A stretch of 64,000 nucleotides of DNA from Hemicordylus capensis (taxonomy: Eukaryota > Chordata > Lepidosauria > Squamata > Cordylidae), in the NCBI RefSeq assembly GCF_027244095.1, contig NC_069659.1:173902001-173966000 (forward strand). The letters run 5' to 3'. The notes beneath the pieces were generated by a model. The model searched no databases. It was not told the origin of the DNA and saw nothing but the letters and a program-made list of their open reading frames with translations. Shown piece by piece: positions 44,516-56,106 of the stretch (positions are counted from its first letter, which is position 1; each line of letters starts with the position of its first letter). Both the position numbers and the translations under genes were made by a program.

Positions 44516-45331
44516 AGGCCCTCACTCTCTGTGTAGTCTCCTCATCAACAGAAGCAAGCAATGCATCTTACAAGGGACAATGGGATGAAATGCGAGCAGA
44601 GTGCATTCTAGGCCTAGAGTGCAGCTCTAGGCCAGAAGGTTGCCTTTTTGAGTTTGCACCTTCTTATGGAGGAGAAACCTGAGAAGTACAGTTGGGGCAG
44701 ATAGCATATAGGCACTCAGTTAATACCAAGCAAGTTGTCCACACCCTGGGACCAATCCTGGGTTCTGGAGGACATTCCTCTGAACACTCTTGATTCCTGA
44801 TTTAATATCCTCAATTTTTGAAGGAAACACAGTTTCTGGCTTCTGGTCTACTTGCTCTAGACTGTTGCCAACCTGGTTTCTCCAACCTTCCCTGCCACCA
44901 AGAAGCTGTGGAGAAATTTCTCCAAAGTGAAAATTCTCTTTGAACTTCAGGTTTCTCCTCAAGAAGAAACTGAAATTCTCTTTAAATTTCACAAGGAGAA
45001 TTTTTGGAGAATTTTCTCAGATGGTTTCTCCACATTTCAGCTTTGCCAGGACTGGACAAATCATCTGCATCCCTGGAAGAGTACCTCTGTGCACAGATCT
45101 CCCTTGTTGGATTGAGGGACAGTGTTCAGAGTTTTGGTTAGATCAGAGGAGGGGTGGCAGACTGATGTGCCAGATAATGCCTAACTAAATCTCAATGGTA
45201 CACATTCAGAATCCATGAATGAACTCATAATTTAAGAGTGTGTCCATGGATCAAGAGTCCATATTTTAAAATAAGAGTATTTCCGTTTTTATCCATTCTT
45301 TTTAGTGGAGATATATGTGTGTATATATTGA
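44516..45331. other. No gene; clustered TTCTCC/GGAGAA repeats
   Basis: Bases 44880-45040 hold repeated short inverted words (ttctcc, ggagaa, aattctctttgaa). Nothing else is recognised. Confidence 0.35.
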
Positions 45332-45565
45332 CTGAGAGCCAACACGGTATAGTGGTTAAAGTACTGGACGAAGTCTGGGAAGACCCAAGTTCAAATATCA
45401 ATTCAGCCATGAAACTCACTGTGTGACTCTGGGCCAGTCACTTATCTCCCAGCTTAACCTACTTCCCAGGGTTACTGTGCAGATAAACATAACCACATAT
45501 ACAGCTCTAGGATCCTTAAAGGAAGAGTGGGATATGAATGTAAGTCAATTAATAAAATAATAAAG
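45332..45565 (+). mobile_element. CORE-SINE (MIR-like), plus strand
   Basis: A tRNA-derived head with box A-like tatagtggttaaagtactgg and box B-like gttcaaatatc is followed by a CORE region (tgtgtgactctgggccagtc, then acttatctccc) and an AATA-rich tail. This layout is that of CORE-SINEs such as MIR and their reptile relatives. Near full length; diverged. Confidence 0.75.
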
Positions 45566-45628
45566 ATTGTTTTAATGAAAGTCAGTATAGAAATCTAACA
45601 ATAAATAAATATAAGGAATCCAGACACA

Positions 45629-46076
45629 AAGGCTGTTCTCACGTGCAGCCTAGCTTGGGCTAGGCTGCTCATGTGGAGCACCAGGGTCCACACAGATCCC
45701 GGGGCACCTGCCCAGGCAAACCCAATTTCTAAGCCTGGCCTTTAGCTGAGGTTAAGGGTGCAAGTGGGTCCTTAACCCGGCTGCTGGGATTGTGTGTGAG
45801 CTCGGGCTGCTTGCAGCCTGAGCACGTACAGAGATGGGTGCTTCGAGAGCCTATCTCATGGGGGTATTCCTTCAATGCACCGCACTTGTTGCATGGTGCA
45901 TTGTGGGATACCCAGAGGCCAGGACGCAATGTCCCAGCCTCCAAAAATCCTCACTATTCCAAGCACTATGTATTGTGTGGGCGCACAGCACACTATCATC
46001 TGGGGGAAAGGTGAGTTGGACCCTGCCTTCCTCCCTGCCCGCTTGCCTGCCCACACGCAGGTCATGTGAATACCTT
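45629..46076. mobile_element. Serial-hairpin element, copy C
   Basis: Ends AAGGCTGTTCTCACGTG and, inverted, AAGGTATTCACATGACC. Hairpins in order include GCAGCCTAGC / GCTAGGCTGC near 45646, GGTTAAGG / CCTTAACC near 45751, GCTCGGGCTGC / GCAGCCTGAGC near 45800, ATGCACC / GGTGCAT near 45876 and GAGGC / GCCTC near 45916. The order matches copy D (55295-55751). No coding frame. Confidence 0.6.
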
Positions 46077-47264
46077 ACTATTCACCCCATGTTCCTTGTT
46101 TTTCTTGGAAAAAACATATGGGTTTGCTTTCTGTGAGAATTACTCTCACATTGGCTACCTTACACTGCTTTGCCATCCTTTGCAGCATGTTACATTGCAA
46201 ACAAAGCATCCGTCTACTGTCCCTGTCAACAGCAGCTACAGGAGAGAGAGAAAATGCTTTGTCCTTGAGCTTTGTCCTCTGGTCTTTCAGTCTGTTGGGC
46301 TCCATCTGCACCCCTGAGGCCCACCTGGGTAGCAGAATTTTTGAAATCAAACATTGGCAATCCTCAACCACATCTCAATACTTCCGCCGAGGAATTTTAT
46401 CTGTGACACAGGCTATGAAATGAAACTAGCTTGATAAATGTGGCAAAAACATGGAATACTTGTACATATTCTAATACTCTAATAGATAGCAGTTGGCTAG
46501 AGTGCAGTTGTTATGGAAAATGAAAATGCCTGCCTTAAATTATTCTGTCTTATGAAAATTTTATAAGCGCAAGATTGCATTTTGCCTTATTCAGTGTCCA
46601 AGATTTATTATTTTGAGGGAGCAAATAAGCTGTAGTATTACAATTTTCTGTAGCATTTCATATGTGGTTTTCATGTTTTCTTTTCCTCCTTTTTAAAATT
46701 TAGTACTGGGCTCTGCATTCCCTCTCTCCAGCACCAAAGCAGATTTCTTCCCTTAAAAAATGAACAAAAAAAAACCCCAACCACCCCGTTATATTTTAAT
46801 TTTCTCCCACATTGTATATCTTATTCACCTGTAAGTATCTGATTTGCAGCCATTAGACAATGGGCCATGTTGTTTAGACCACAACACATATGTGAGGGGA
46901 AATGCAAAGCTTCAGAGGGCTGGAATTCAACCACCATCCAGCTTGGGTCATATTGGATCTCAATCAAAGCTGATATGGTTGATTTGGATAGGCTGCTGAT
47001 TTGCTGAAGCTTCACTTTGGCCAGTTTTCTATCCCTCTGCTATTCTGCCCAACCACTGAAGGTGCATACCAGACTGGGCAGGGGGCAAGAGATAATAGTT
47101 CATCTTGATCCTGGTGGCTGCAGCCACAGCAGAGACGAAATACAATTCGCAGGCACACCTGCACCTTTCCCATCAATGTAAGGGAAACCCTGCTGGAAGT
47201 CCTTTTTAAAATCTCAAGCTGCCACTACCCCCTTGCAGCTGGTGTACAGCTTCAACCCTCCAGG
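46077..47264. other. No recognisable gene
   Basis: Nothing supported; some short frames have no protein-like pattern. Confidence 0.4.
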
Positions 47265-47425
47265 TCTTTGGAGGGTTTGACTACAATTCCCATTAACCCC
47301 GGTGAAACTGGCCAATTTTGTTTGACTACAATTCCCATTAACCCCGGTGAAACTGGCCAATTGACTACAGGTCTTTGGAGGGTTGGGCTACAATCCCCAT
47401 TAACCCTGGTGAAACTGGCCAATAG
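47265..47425 (+). repeat. Threefold tandem repeat around a ctacaat-cccatt motif
   Basis: The phrase gactacaattcccattaacc, then ccggtgaaactggccaatt, occurs at about 47278 and 47324, and a third, more diverged unit (ctacaatccccattaaccct) at about 47388. Units are about 46 to 65 bases long. Confidence 0.75.
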
Positions 47426-47481
47426 AGATGATGGGAGTTTTAGTCCAACAGCAGCTGGAGGGCCAAAGTTGTTCACTCCTG

Positions 47482-48036
47482 GAACATAGGAAGCTGCCAT
47501 ATACTGAGTCAGACCATTGGTCCATCTATCTCAGTATTGACTTCACAGCCTGGCAGCGGCTTCTCCAAGGTTGCAGGCAGGAATCTCTCTCAGCCCTCTT
47601 CTAAACAGCAATGGGACAAATTGTGGAAATGGACGTCGATCGTAAACCCCCCCCCCCCCCGATTACCTGATGTGCCTTGTAATCCCCCACCCACGAGTTA
47701 CAGTACTACCTGCATATACTTCATAACTTGTGTGTTTCCAAATTCTTGTGTGTAAATCTTTGTAGATATATCATGTACAAACAACCACTTTGTATATAAT
47801 TGTGCTTTGGCAACGTACTGTATGCTTTGGTAGTTTGTTGGTTCAATAAAAAATTCTTGTCCTATCTTGGAGAAGCCAGGGAGGGAACTTGTAACCTTCT
47901 GCTCTTCCCAGAGCAGCTCCGTCCCCTGAGGGGAATATCTTACAATGCTCACACTTCTAGTCTCCCATTCATATGCAACCAGGGTGGACCCTGCTTAGCT
48001 AAGGGGACAAGTCATGCTTGCTACCACAAAACCAGC
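47482..48036 (-). mobile_element. 5S-derived SINE, minus strand, interrupted by an insertion
   Basis: Bases 47482-47597 hold the tail half (aggaagctgccatatactga; ggcaggaatctctctcagcc) and 47861-48036 the head half (tcttggagaagccagg; gagtctcccattca-like; ctgcttagctaagg). The two meet at neighbouring positions of the intact copy at 7788. The interruption (47598-47860) has a C-run and ends ttcaataaaaaattcttg, like the polyadenylated tail of a retroposed element. It could be a 5'-truncated LINE end; the family is unknown. Confidence 0.75.
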
Positions 48037-48220
48037 TTTCCTCTCCTACATAGCCTTTTTGCAGGATTCCCAGCCAAGCAAAGAGAGTCTACATGCTTGC
48101 ATATTGTACATAGATAGGCTCTATGCACATAGAGCCCCTTGAACGTATGGAGGTCAGAAGTGGGTCAGTAGGTAAAATTCACTCTAGCCTATTCAGTGTG
48201 TAAACAGGACTTCTGTGAGC

Positions 48221-48258
<38 letters not shown>

Positions 48259-49999
48259 TAAGAGGGCATGATCAGGTTCATAGCTCCTTCCACTTAGAGG
48301 CACTGCTTGTGAGAACCAGCACTACATTGTACAGACAGTGTGCACTATCATCACCATTTGCACAACAGCAGTGGTCCGCTGCTTTCATCCATGAAAGATG
48401 CATGGGGACAGCTGCAAGTGTGAATTAACCTCACATCAACATACATAAGAATTAGTTAGCACATATAGGGATATGTGTGTGAGAGAGATTAAACCTGAAG
48501 CAGACATTTGAACAGCTCCCCAAAAATATTTCCTTTCGTTCCCCCCATTCACCAGACTGGAACTTAACAGCACAGTGTCAGCCAATACAGTATTAGAATA
48601 TTATGGTCCTATAGCTTGGATTATTTAAAAAGGCCCTACTTGTTTAAAGAAGCCTCATTCACTTACTTCTCTACCCCAGAACAAGTTGCAGAAGTCAGTG
48701 CAGCCAGGTAGGTAAGAGACTCATTAATTACCTTAACTGAGTTAATTACTTTACCTCCATAAGTATTTGATGTATAGCAAAATCCTCTCTCCCCTAATAA
48801 TGTTCTTCACTACCTCTTTGTTCCCCGAGACTTGTTCTAGAGTAAGTCCTGCATTTGAGGACTTTGTTTCAAATAAATATATTCAATGTTTTAATTCAAA
48901 TTGTATAGCTCTTGTAAAGAGCCTTGCTAAAAATATGCAAGGGTTTATTTGTTTGTTTAACAGAGCCTTCTACAGCCTCAAGAAAAAGATTACATAAGAC
49001 ACTTCATGGAGGGAAAATAGAAACAAACACAGACAGAGCCTTACTGTTGATCAGATGCACTTTTCCCAACTAAATCATTATTAAAAAGATAGAAACTTTC
49101 TGAAAAGGAACTAGCAAGGATATGGTAGGCATAAAACAAAGGAAATTTAGATTTTAATCACTGATTCCTCCCATCTAATGCACATTGTGGCGCCATTTTA
49201 TTGTAGAGTACATTTCTTTGTAGACATTTATGTGTACAATGTCAACCACATATATTTCTCAATTTAGCCCTTGAAAATCTGATTATCAATAAAACAATAA
49301 TAGAAGTCATGTATTTTAATACTATTAAAAACATAGGCATGATTAAACTGTAGTCAGTACTGTTAGGATGAAGCAGTATCTAAAATGCTATTCGTTAATG
49401 AAGTTTTTGTTATACATGGTAGACTGTTGTTCTGGGGTGAACTGAGAGATCCAATGGAATTATGATAGAGGTAGATTGCCAGAGTGGCAGCACTGACTAC
49501 AGGACAAAGATATAAAGACTGAATGAAAAGCATAGCTGAGTCCTCAAAGTATGCTTTGAAGAGTCTTCTTAATAACATGATTTGGAACTATTAATAAATG
49601 AGGAAACTCTAGTAATCCGTGACAGGGATGCCAGTAGGTGGCCTCTGGGCACACTACCTTCATTTTTTCTCAACCACTATCTCCCACACCCAAGCTTAGC
49701 TGAAAGCACAAAACAAAGCAATTTCCAGGCTGGAAAGTATCATGTCCCAATTGGAGGGAAGATTACAAGAGAAGAAGTGGTGTCATGCCTCACATTCCTA
49801 TCCTACCATGTGGTGGGATGGGATAGGGAGTGCTGCTCCTTATCTTATAGTATATCTCCCTTCATGATGTGAAAGCTCACTTCAGAGGCCTCTGCCATAT
49901 CACAGAAGCCTTGGGATGATGGCTTGTTTGAGGGGCACCTGCCAGCAGCTTGAGCCAGGGGAAACCAATCTCTCATGATTTGTGGCAAGAGAGAGATGA
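48037..49999. other. No gene; (GA)n microsatellite
   Basis: An (AG)n tract lies at 48225-48255. A phrase cttgtgagaaccagc at 48308 resembles 7078-7092. Otherwise AT-rich DNA with nothing supported. Confidence 0.45.
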
Positions 50000-50222
50000 C
50001 ATAAGAACATAAGAACAGACCTTCTGGATTAGGCCCAAGGCCCATCCAGTCCAGCATCCTGTTTCACACAGTGGCCCACCGGATGCCGCTGGAAACCTAC
50101 AGGCAGGAGTTGAAGGCATGCCCTTTCTCCTGCTGTTACTCCCCTGCAACTAGTACTCAGAGGCATCCTGCCTTTGAGGCTGGAGGTGGCCTATAGCCCT
50201 CCGACTAGTAGCCGTTTAGAGT
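50000..50222 (+). mobile_element. Reptile interspersed repeat (SINE-like), good copy
   Basis: Starts acataagaacataagaacag and runs through ccagcatcctgtttcacaca, gtggcccacc, cccctgcaactagt and ggcctatagccc. It is the better-kept partner of 14611-14787 and lies directly before a 5S SINE. Confidence 0.6.
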
Positions 50223-50252
50223 TAGGAATCCTCTCTGCTTGTAATATGTAAA

Positions 50253-50538
50253 GCTGGTCTTGTGCTGGCAAGCATAACTTGTCCCTCATCTAAGCAGGGG
50301 CCACCTTGGTTGCATTTGAAAGGGAGACCACATGTGAGCAGCACTGTAAGATATTCCCCTCAGGGGATGGAGCTGCTCTGGGAAGAGCAAAAGGTTTCAA
50401 GTTCCCTCTCTGGCTTCTCCAAGATAGGGCTGAGAGAGAGTCATGCCTGCAACCTTGGAGAAGCCATTGCCATTCTGTGTAGACAATATTGAGCTAAATA
50501 GACCAATGGTCTGACTCTGTATATGGCAGCTTCCTATT
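50253..50538 (+). mobile_element. 5S rRNA-derived SINE, near full length
   Basis: Same layout as 7788-8081: head with ctggtcttgtgctggcaagc, 5S-like tctaagcaggggccaccttg and gggagacc, body with gatattcccctcagggg, tail ctgactctgtatatggcagc. The 5S-derived segment is more diverged than in the first copy. Confidence 0.75.
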
Positions 50539-50564
50539 ATATTATATTCCTTACCGGATTGCCC

Positions 50565-50741
50565 TTTACAAATATAGCCACCCAAACTGGGTTGAACCGG
50601 TTTAATCAAACTGGGCCTGGTTCAGTTCAAACTAAGACCAACCCCCTTTTGGGCAGCTAGTCCGGTTCGAGCTTAAACCAGTCGAACCAGGCCAGTTCAA
50701 ATCGAACCGGGTTTGATTCAAACTGGTTCTGCACACCCCTA
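50565..50741. repeat. Partial TA-flanked repeat
   Basis: Rich in aaccgg / ccggtt and cagttcaaa words and ending ctgcacacccctaa, like the right ends of the TA-flanked group. The left end is lost. Confidence 0.45.
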
Positions 50742-50749
50742 ACTGTGAG

Positions 50750-50880
50750 CCCTGTGGGAATAGGGAACCATTTTCTCCTTATTATTCTTTGACTATGTAA
50801 ACCACTTTGAGAACTTTCCCCCCCAGTAGTATATGGTGGTGGTAGTAATAGCAGCAGCAACAACAACAGAAAATGTTTCT
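50750..50880 (+). repeat. LINE 3' tail with trinucleotide run
   Basis: Contains tatgtaaaccactttgagaa, the usual end of reptile L2/CR1 LINEs, followed by GTG/GCA/ACA triplet runs. Confidence 0.45.
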
Positions 50881-52690
50881 AGTGGTCCTAACACCATAAA
50901 AGATACTGAAGTACTATGAACATCCTCAAAAAAGAATATTGAGAATATTCACAAGTTCATGGGATATGAAAATGCAGGAACTAGGCTAGGTGTGTGCGAC
51001 CAACACAAGAATGAAAAGGTCTGAGAAGCATGCAAAGAAAAAGCACGTCAGCTTATGCAAGTCTTGCTTCCCAGCTACTGCAAGGAAATTGGTAGGAGGA
51101 TTAAGATGAAAAGAAAAGAAATGGGCATAGTCATAATCAAGTCCCTCTTAGCCAGGGAAACAGGGCTGTGGTAAGCCATCAGTGCATAGGTCCACAGACG
51201 GCAGGGGAGGTGGGGCAAGACGTGGCCAGGAAGATGGATCCTAAAAAGCATGACAAGTCTCAAGATGAAATTTTTAAGGAGCCAGGCAGCAGCTGCCTTA
51301 GTATACAAGTAAAGGAACATAAACAGAGAGAATAGGCTGATTCATGCAGTCATGTAAGAAAATTGATTCCTCTGCACAATTTCTGTACACTTGATGAGTA
51401 GCCGTTGAATTGACTCGGGAACCAACTCAACCAAAAAGCATTTTGTTGGCATGAAATGTCAACTTATGGTGTATCTATATAATGCTGACTCACATATGCA
51501 AATCATCACTTAGTGTTGCAGTCATTATCTTATGAACAATCATGGTGACCCAGCCCTATATGTGAGGTACAAGAGGTAACTGTAGCTCTGGATTCTGAAT
51601 TATCAAATTTACTGGAAGGATGAGAAGCTCATAAGTCAGGGAATTCTAGATACAGCCCTTACCTAGAGCAGCTAGATTCAGAAGAGCAAGGTGCCAGTGA
51701 AGACAAATTGTATTTGTTGTTCCCTCCATTTTTAAAACAAACCTTTTAAAAAACAGTTGATAATACTATACCAATATATATCTGAACAATGAAACAAAGA
51801 CTTTGTGCTGAATGTTGCTTTTCATTTCTGTGAACAGATTTTCTATGTTTATCTGTCAATGTCATATCATTACTTATTGTAAACATAGGTTTTGTCAATA
51901 ACAAGTTTCAGTGTAATTTAAGATTTTAGTTAACTTAAGATTTAATAAGCTTTAGATTTAATTTGAAGTTAAAACAAAATTAAAATATATGAACCAAAAA
52001 AGAAACTCACATCAAAAGAATCTTCAAGAGAAGCACACATCTCCACAGAACAAGAATGTTTCAGAGTTTCAGTCAATTTATCCTATAAACCGCTGTAGGA
52101 ATCAATGGAAAGCTATACTCAATGCTATTTGGCTACCTTCCAGTAGCTGGTAAAAAGAGAGATTTTTGTGAAGAACTGTCTTGTACCACTTGTAGCTGAT
52201 CAGCTATGTTATTATCCAAGTAGTGAAGCATTTGCTAGCACAAAGTCCTGTCTTTTATGAGAAGTTTCATGATCAACATGGTATCTGAAAAAGAACAAAA
52301 ATCGTTCTATTGCCATTGTGAGTACCATCAATCAATATCTGTAAAAGCCAGCCCTGAAGGTTCTTTCAAAAGCAGAGAAAGCCAACTTGCAGCCTATGGG
52401 GTGCATCCAACCCCTGAGGTAATTCTCTCTGGCCCTTGACACCCCTAAACAAACTTTAATCAAGGCATGCTAAAAAAATAAAAAATAAAAGCACCCATTG
52501 TTTTGCTTGTAAAGAAAAAAAAACAGTTCTCCAGTAGTAAGAAACCACACATTACTACATACAAGATGGGGGGGGGGAGCAATGCAAGGTACATGCTGAG
52601 TTTTCAAATCGTCATGGTGGGGTATTGGGGAAAGTTTTCAATTAGCAATAATCACACCTCGGATTAACCTCATTGGCTACGATACTGCCA
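50881..52690. other. No recognisable gene
   Basis: AT-rich DNA; nothing supported. Confidence 0.4.
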
Positions 52691-52826
52691 CTGGCATCTC
52701 CAAGATAGGGCTGAGAGAGATTCCTGCCTGTAACCTTGGAGAAGCTGCTGCCAGTCTGTGTAGACAATACTGAGCGAGATGGACCTATGGTCTGACTCAG
52801 TATATGGCAGCTTCCTATGTTCCTAT
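52691..52826 (+). mobile_element. 5S-derived SINE, tail half only
   Basis: Starts inside the body (tctccaagatagggctgaga) and keeps the tail (gactcagtatatggcagctt, cctatg). The head is missing through 5' truncation. Confidence 0.75.
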
Positions 52827-52955
52827 GCACAGAGCTGCGAAGTACATGCAAATATATTTAAATGTATGATGGCTTCTCTCACTCCAGAGGCCTTAGTAGT
52901 GGAGGGGAGGAGGTTCATTAATCACCTGATTCCTCTTCCTCCTTGTAGTGATGAT

Positions 52956-53230
52956 TAGGGATGTGCACCAAATTACTTTGGCACCATCCCAAAGGCAGTG
53001 AGGGGTTTATTTTATTTTATTTTATTTTTATATTTATATTGATTGATTGATTGTTTAATTTATACCCCGCCTTTCATTAAGAAAATCCCAAGGCGGCTCA
53101 CAATAAAATGTAAAAACACAATTATTAAAAAGACACTTTAAAATATTGAGCTAAAAAGTATAAAAACAAATCTGATTTTTTTAAAAAAATTAAAACACAA
53201 GCATAAAGGTTCTCTTAAGAATAGGCGGGC
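52956..53230 (-). repeat. Start of a TA-flanked repeat followed by a LINE tail
   Basis: TAGGGATGTGCACC at 52956 opens a TA-flanked repeat. It gives way near 53000 to a minus-strand LINE 3' end: (TTTTA)n, (GATT)n and the phrase taccccgcctttcatt, then cccaaggcggctcacaa, as in reptile L2/CR1 tails. Confidence 0.5.
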
Positions 53231-55294
53231 AGGTCCTATGCCATTTGTTTGCTGACGCCAGGCAAGGGAAGCTGGGCCAATGTCATTTGCATGTCAACCA
53301 GCCTTCACTTAGAGCAACAACTGTGAGGGTGGGCCTTTCCTAATAAGGAAAACAGCCCAGGAAATTCAAAGCAGATGGACCGATCCAGAGGACTGGATGG
53401 GAACTACACAGCCACCTACTGGATAGGAGAAAGTTTTGGTCTGTTAGTTCAGTCTGTCCCAGGGGGGCCCTGAAGAAGCAGCGGGCTGAGCTGCTGGGGA
53501 CATGGGAAGGCTGCAGCCTGTGGGTAATAAGAACCAGTACAGTTAAACACGCCAGGGAAGTTATTTTTCTTTAATAATTGCTTGGAATCTGTGTTGCTAG
53601 GTTAATGAAAACACTCTCTTATAATCTGTTTTATGAGGATACCATTGTTCTTATTGCATACCTTTTCATTTTAATCTGATAACTCCTTGTTGCTGAAGTG
53701 TGCTACTCTTAATTTTGGGTCTGCCTTAGTCATATGCCTTTGGAGGCCTAGGACTGCTCAGCCCTTTTGGGAAGAGTTTTGCCACTTTACCCCCACCCCT
53801 GAACCTTATATGGAGAATGGGTTTTCCCACATCAGAATAAAGAGGATGGTAGCAGCCTGCTGTGAATCCCTTACAGACAAGGATTCAACCCCAGTGAACT
53901 TCCCCTTCCTCCTCTGGCTCTGGCAGGAGTCATGACACTCCTAGTAGGGCTATTTCCTTGGGCTCTCTCTAGGCTCTTATATGGGGAAAGTGGGGGAAAG
54001 GAAAGTGCTATACTTGTAGATATGGCGGTGTTGTTAGCAGTAGATGCCCCCACCATGGCACTGGTGGTTCAGTCTCTGCTAAGACCTAGAGTACAAAGTG
54101 CCTTATTCATGAAGCACATACCATGCCCCCTTCAAGTGCCCCTGCAATATGATGGCCCTCTGAACACCACCACTTGCTTGTCAAAACTGGGCATCATGCT
54201 ACATTATAAATATAAGTTCAAATCGTCAGCAGGCTGTATGAATATGGTAGAAACAATACGTGGATATATGGGAGGGTGTTTTTCTTCAGCAGCTACTCTA
54301 CTATAGGGCCACCAGTATTTTAAACATGGGAGATAACAATAAATATGTGATGCATAAAGTAATGAGATATGCTGTGGCTTCAAGGAAAATTCAATTTAAA
54401 ATTGTGCAGATCAATGTTGTGTCTTGCTCTGGAGATAATCTGCCCTGAATTAATGCTGAGATTCTTGGATGATGGAATTAAGGAATGTCTGATTATTTTA
54501 ACATTATGATGGCCACTGCTTTTAAACAAATATCTTGTACTGAAAACTGTGGTGTGCATTTGGGGGGGGGGATCTTGTTTAAAGGATTTAACTGCAACGG
54601 GGAACTACTGGAGGCTCAAGAAGCTCCACATTGTTCTGAGCTGCTAGACATTTCAAAGGATATTTTAAAGCTGCTGGACATTCCAGTTGGTGGAAGCCTA
54701 TTATGATGCACACTTAACCTGATGACTAATCTAGCATCCATTGGAGCACAACCTTTTTTTTGGGGGGGGCAACTAGTTTTTAACATGCAGGATTCAAAAT
54801 GGAGAACTGCAGGATTCTCCATTTAACATGCAGGATTCAAAATGCAGAAGCAATCAAATGCAAGCAACTTTGGGGCTGACAGAAAGAAACAAACCTAAAG
54901 AGAAGAAAAAGACTGCATCCTTTCATCAGTACATTAAGCCAACATTCTACCTCTTCTCAAAGATTACTTTCTCACTGCAGTGGCAGCTCAGGGAACCACA
55001 TTTGGCCTGATAGAACAGCAGGGGATGTAAGAGGTAGGGAAATCACTTGTCTTCAGTATTTGGAACTTGACATAAAGAAAAAGTAATTGACCAGTGGAGA
55101 CTTTTTGAATCCAATTAGTGGCTAGTAGTAGTGCCATCACAGACAGAATGAATTCCAATGTGTTAATTATAACATGGAAACTATGTAAGTAAAAGTAATT
55201 AAAAATTTTGTTGGCATGGGTCCCGATGCATTTTAAAGCATTTATTTATTCATTTGATTTAATCTTCCACTGATGAAAACCAGCAAAAGACAAG
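53231..55294. other. No recognisable gene; small duplications
   Basis: The phrase ttaacatgcaggattcaaaa occurs at 54779 and again at 54821, around a palindrome ggagaactgcaggattctcc. An AATAAA with GC-rich sequence around 53838 resembles part of an LTR but lacks boundaries. No protein-like frame was recognised. Confidence 0.4.
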
Positions 55295-55751
55295 GAGACT
55301 GCTCTCATGTGCAGCCTAACCCAGGCAAGGGATACCCAGTCCAGGTTAGGCTGCGCATGAGAACTGCCAGGATTGGACCCAATCCCGATGGAGAAGTACC
55401 ACGTAGCCCTGTTTTCAAACCCAGCTGTTAGCCAAGGTTAAGGGAGCGAGCGCTCCTTTAACCCAAGCTAAATGCTTGTGTGTTTGCTGGGCCTGTGTTT
55501 AGACCCAGAGGACATAGAGATGGGCACCTATCACACCTGTCTCCTGGGGGAATCCCCCAATTCATCATGCATGTCGCATGGTGCATTGTGAGATCTCCTG
55601 AGGCCGGGATGAGTCATCCCAGCCTCAGGAGCTCAGTGCTGCAGGCACACTCCAAACAGAAGTACTTGGTCTTTTGGGGGAAAGGTGAGTTTACCAAGCC
55701 TCCCCTCCAACCCGTCAACTGCCCTGCCCACCCGGGCATGTGAACAACCTC
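55295..55751. mobile_element. Serial-hairpin element, copy D
   Basis: Left end GAGACTGCTCTCATGTG; right end, inverted, GAGGTTGTTCACATGCC; AAG flanks both sides (possible 3-bp duplication). Stems include 55303-55321 with 55344-55362 (19 bp, one mismatch), GGTTAAGGGAGCG / CGCTCCTTTAACC near 55436 and 55595-55612 with 55614-55631 (18 bp, one mismatch). The order of stems follows copy C. No coding frame. Confidence 0.65.
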
Positions 55752-56106
55752 AAGGTTTAACATTTTTGTTGTCGAAAATGATTCTCACTTGGCTTCCCAG
55801 GCCAGGAGGATTATAGGCTGTTGTACAGATTACCATCTAGAAGTACTTATAGTTTCTTCCACTGATCAGAAGTCTCAGTGGCACTGGAAGCTAGTGTTTG
55901 ATCCACAGTGACGAAAAAAGCCACCTAACAGGAAGGATCCCTAAGGGAAAATCTGACTCACCAGGCCCTTGAAATATTCTTCCTTAGACAAAGTGAAGAG
56001 ATGAGTTGTACTCTATCTACCAGTCCGCTATTTTTTGTTAATTAGAGGTTGGTCCTGCGGGGTGGGGGGTGGGGTGTCGTCTTGTAGAGAGTATGTGGGG
56101 TGGAAT
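55752..56106. other. No recognisable gene
   Basis: Nothing supported; a GT-rich run lies near 56060. Confidence 0.35.

Noticed and set aside
45332-45410. Genuine tRNA gene
   Set aside because: Boxes A and B are present but the sequence runs into a CORE-SINE body and cannot form a full cloverleaf by eye.
46078-46423. Overlapping frames of about 100 codons on both strands
   Set aside because: Composition is low in charged residues, with no motif and no conservation signal visible; treated as chance.
47265-47425. CRISPR-like array
   Set aside because: Only three adjacent tandem units without distinct spacers; CRISPR is not expected in this eukaryotic DNA.
53687-54306. Two overlapping plus-strand frames and a possible LTR-like stretch with AATAAA near 53838
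   Set aside because: No domain was recognised, and no LTR ends or duplications were found.
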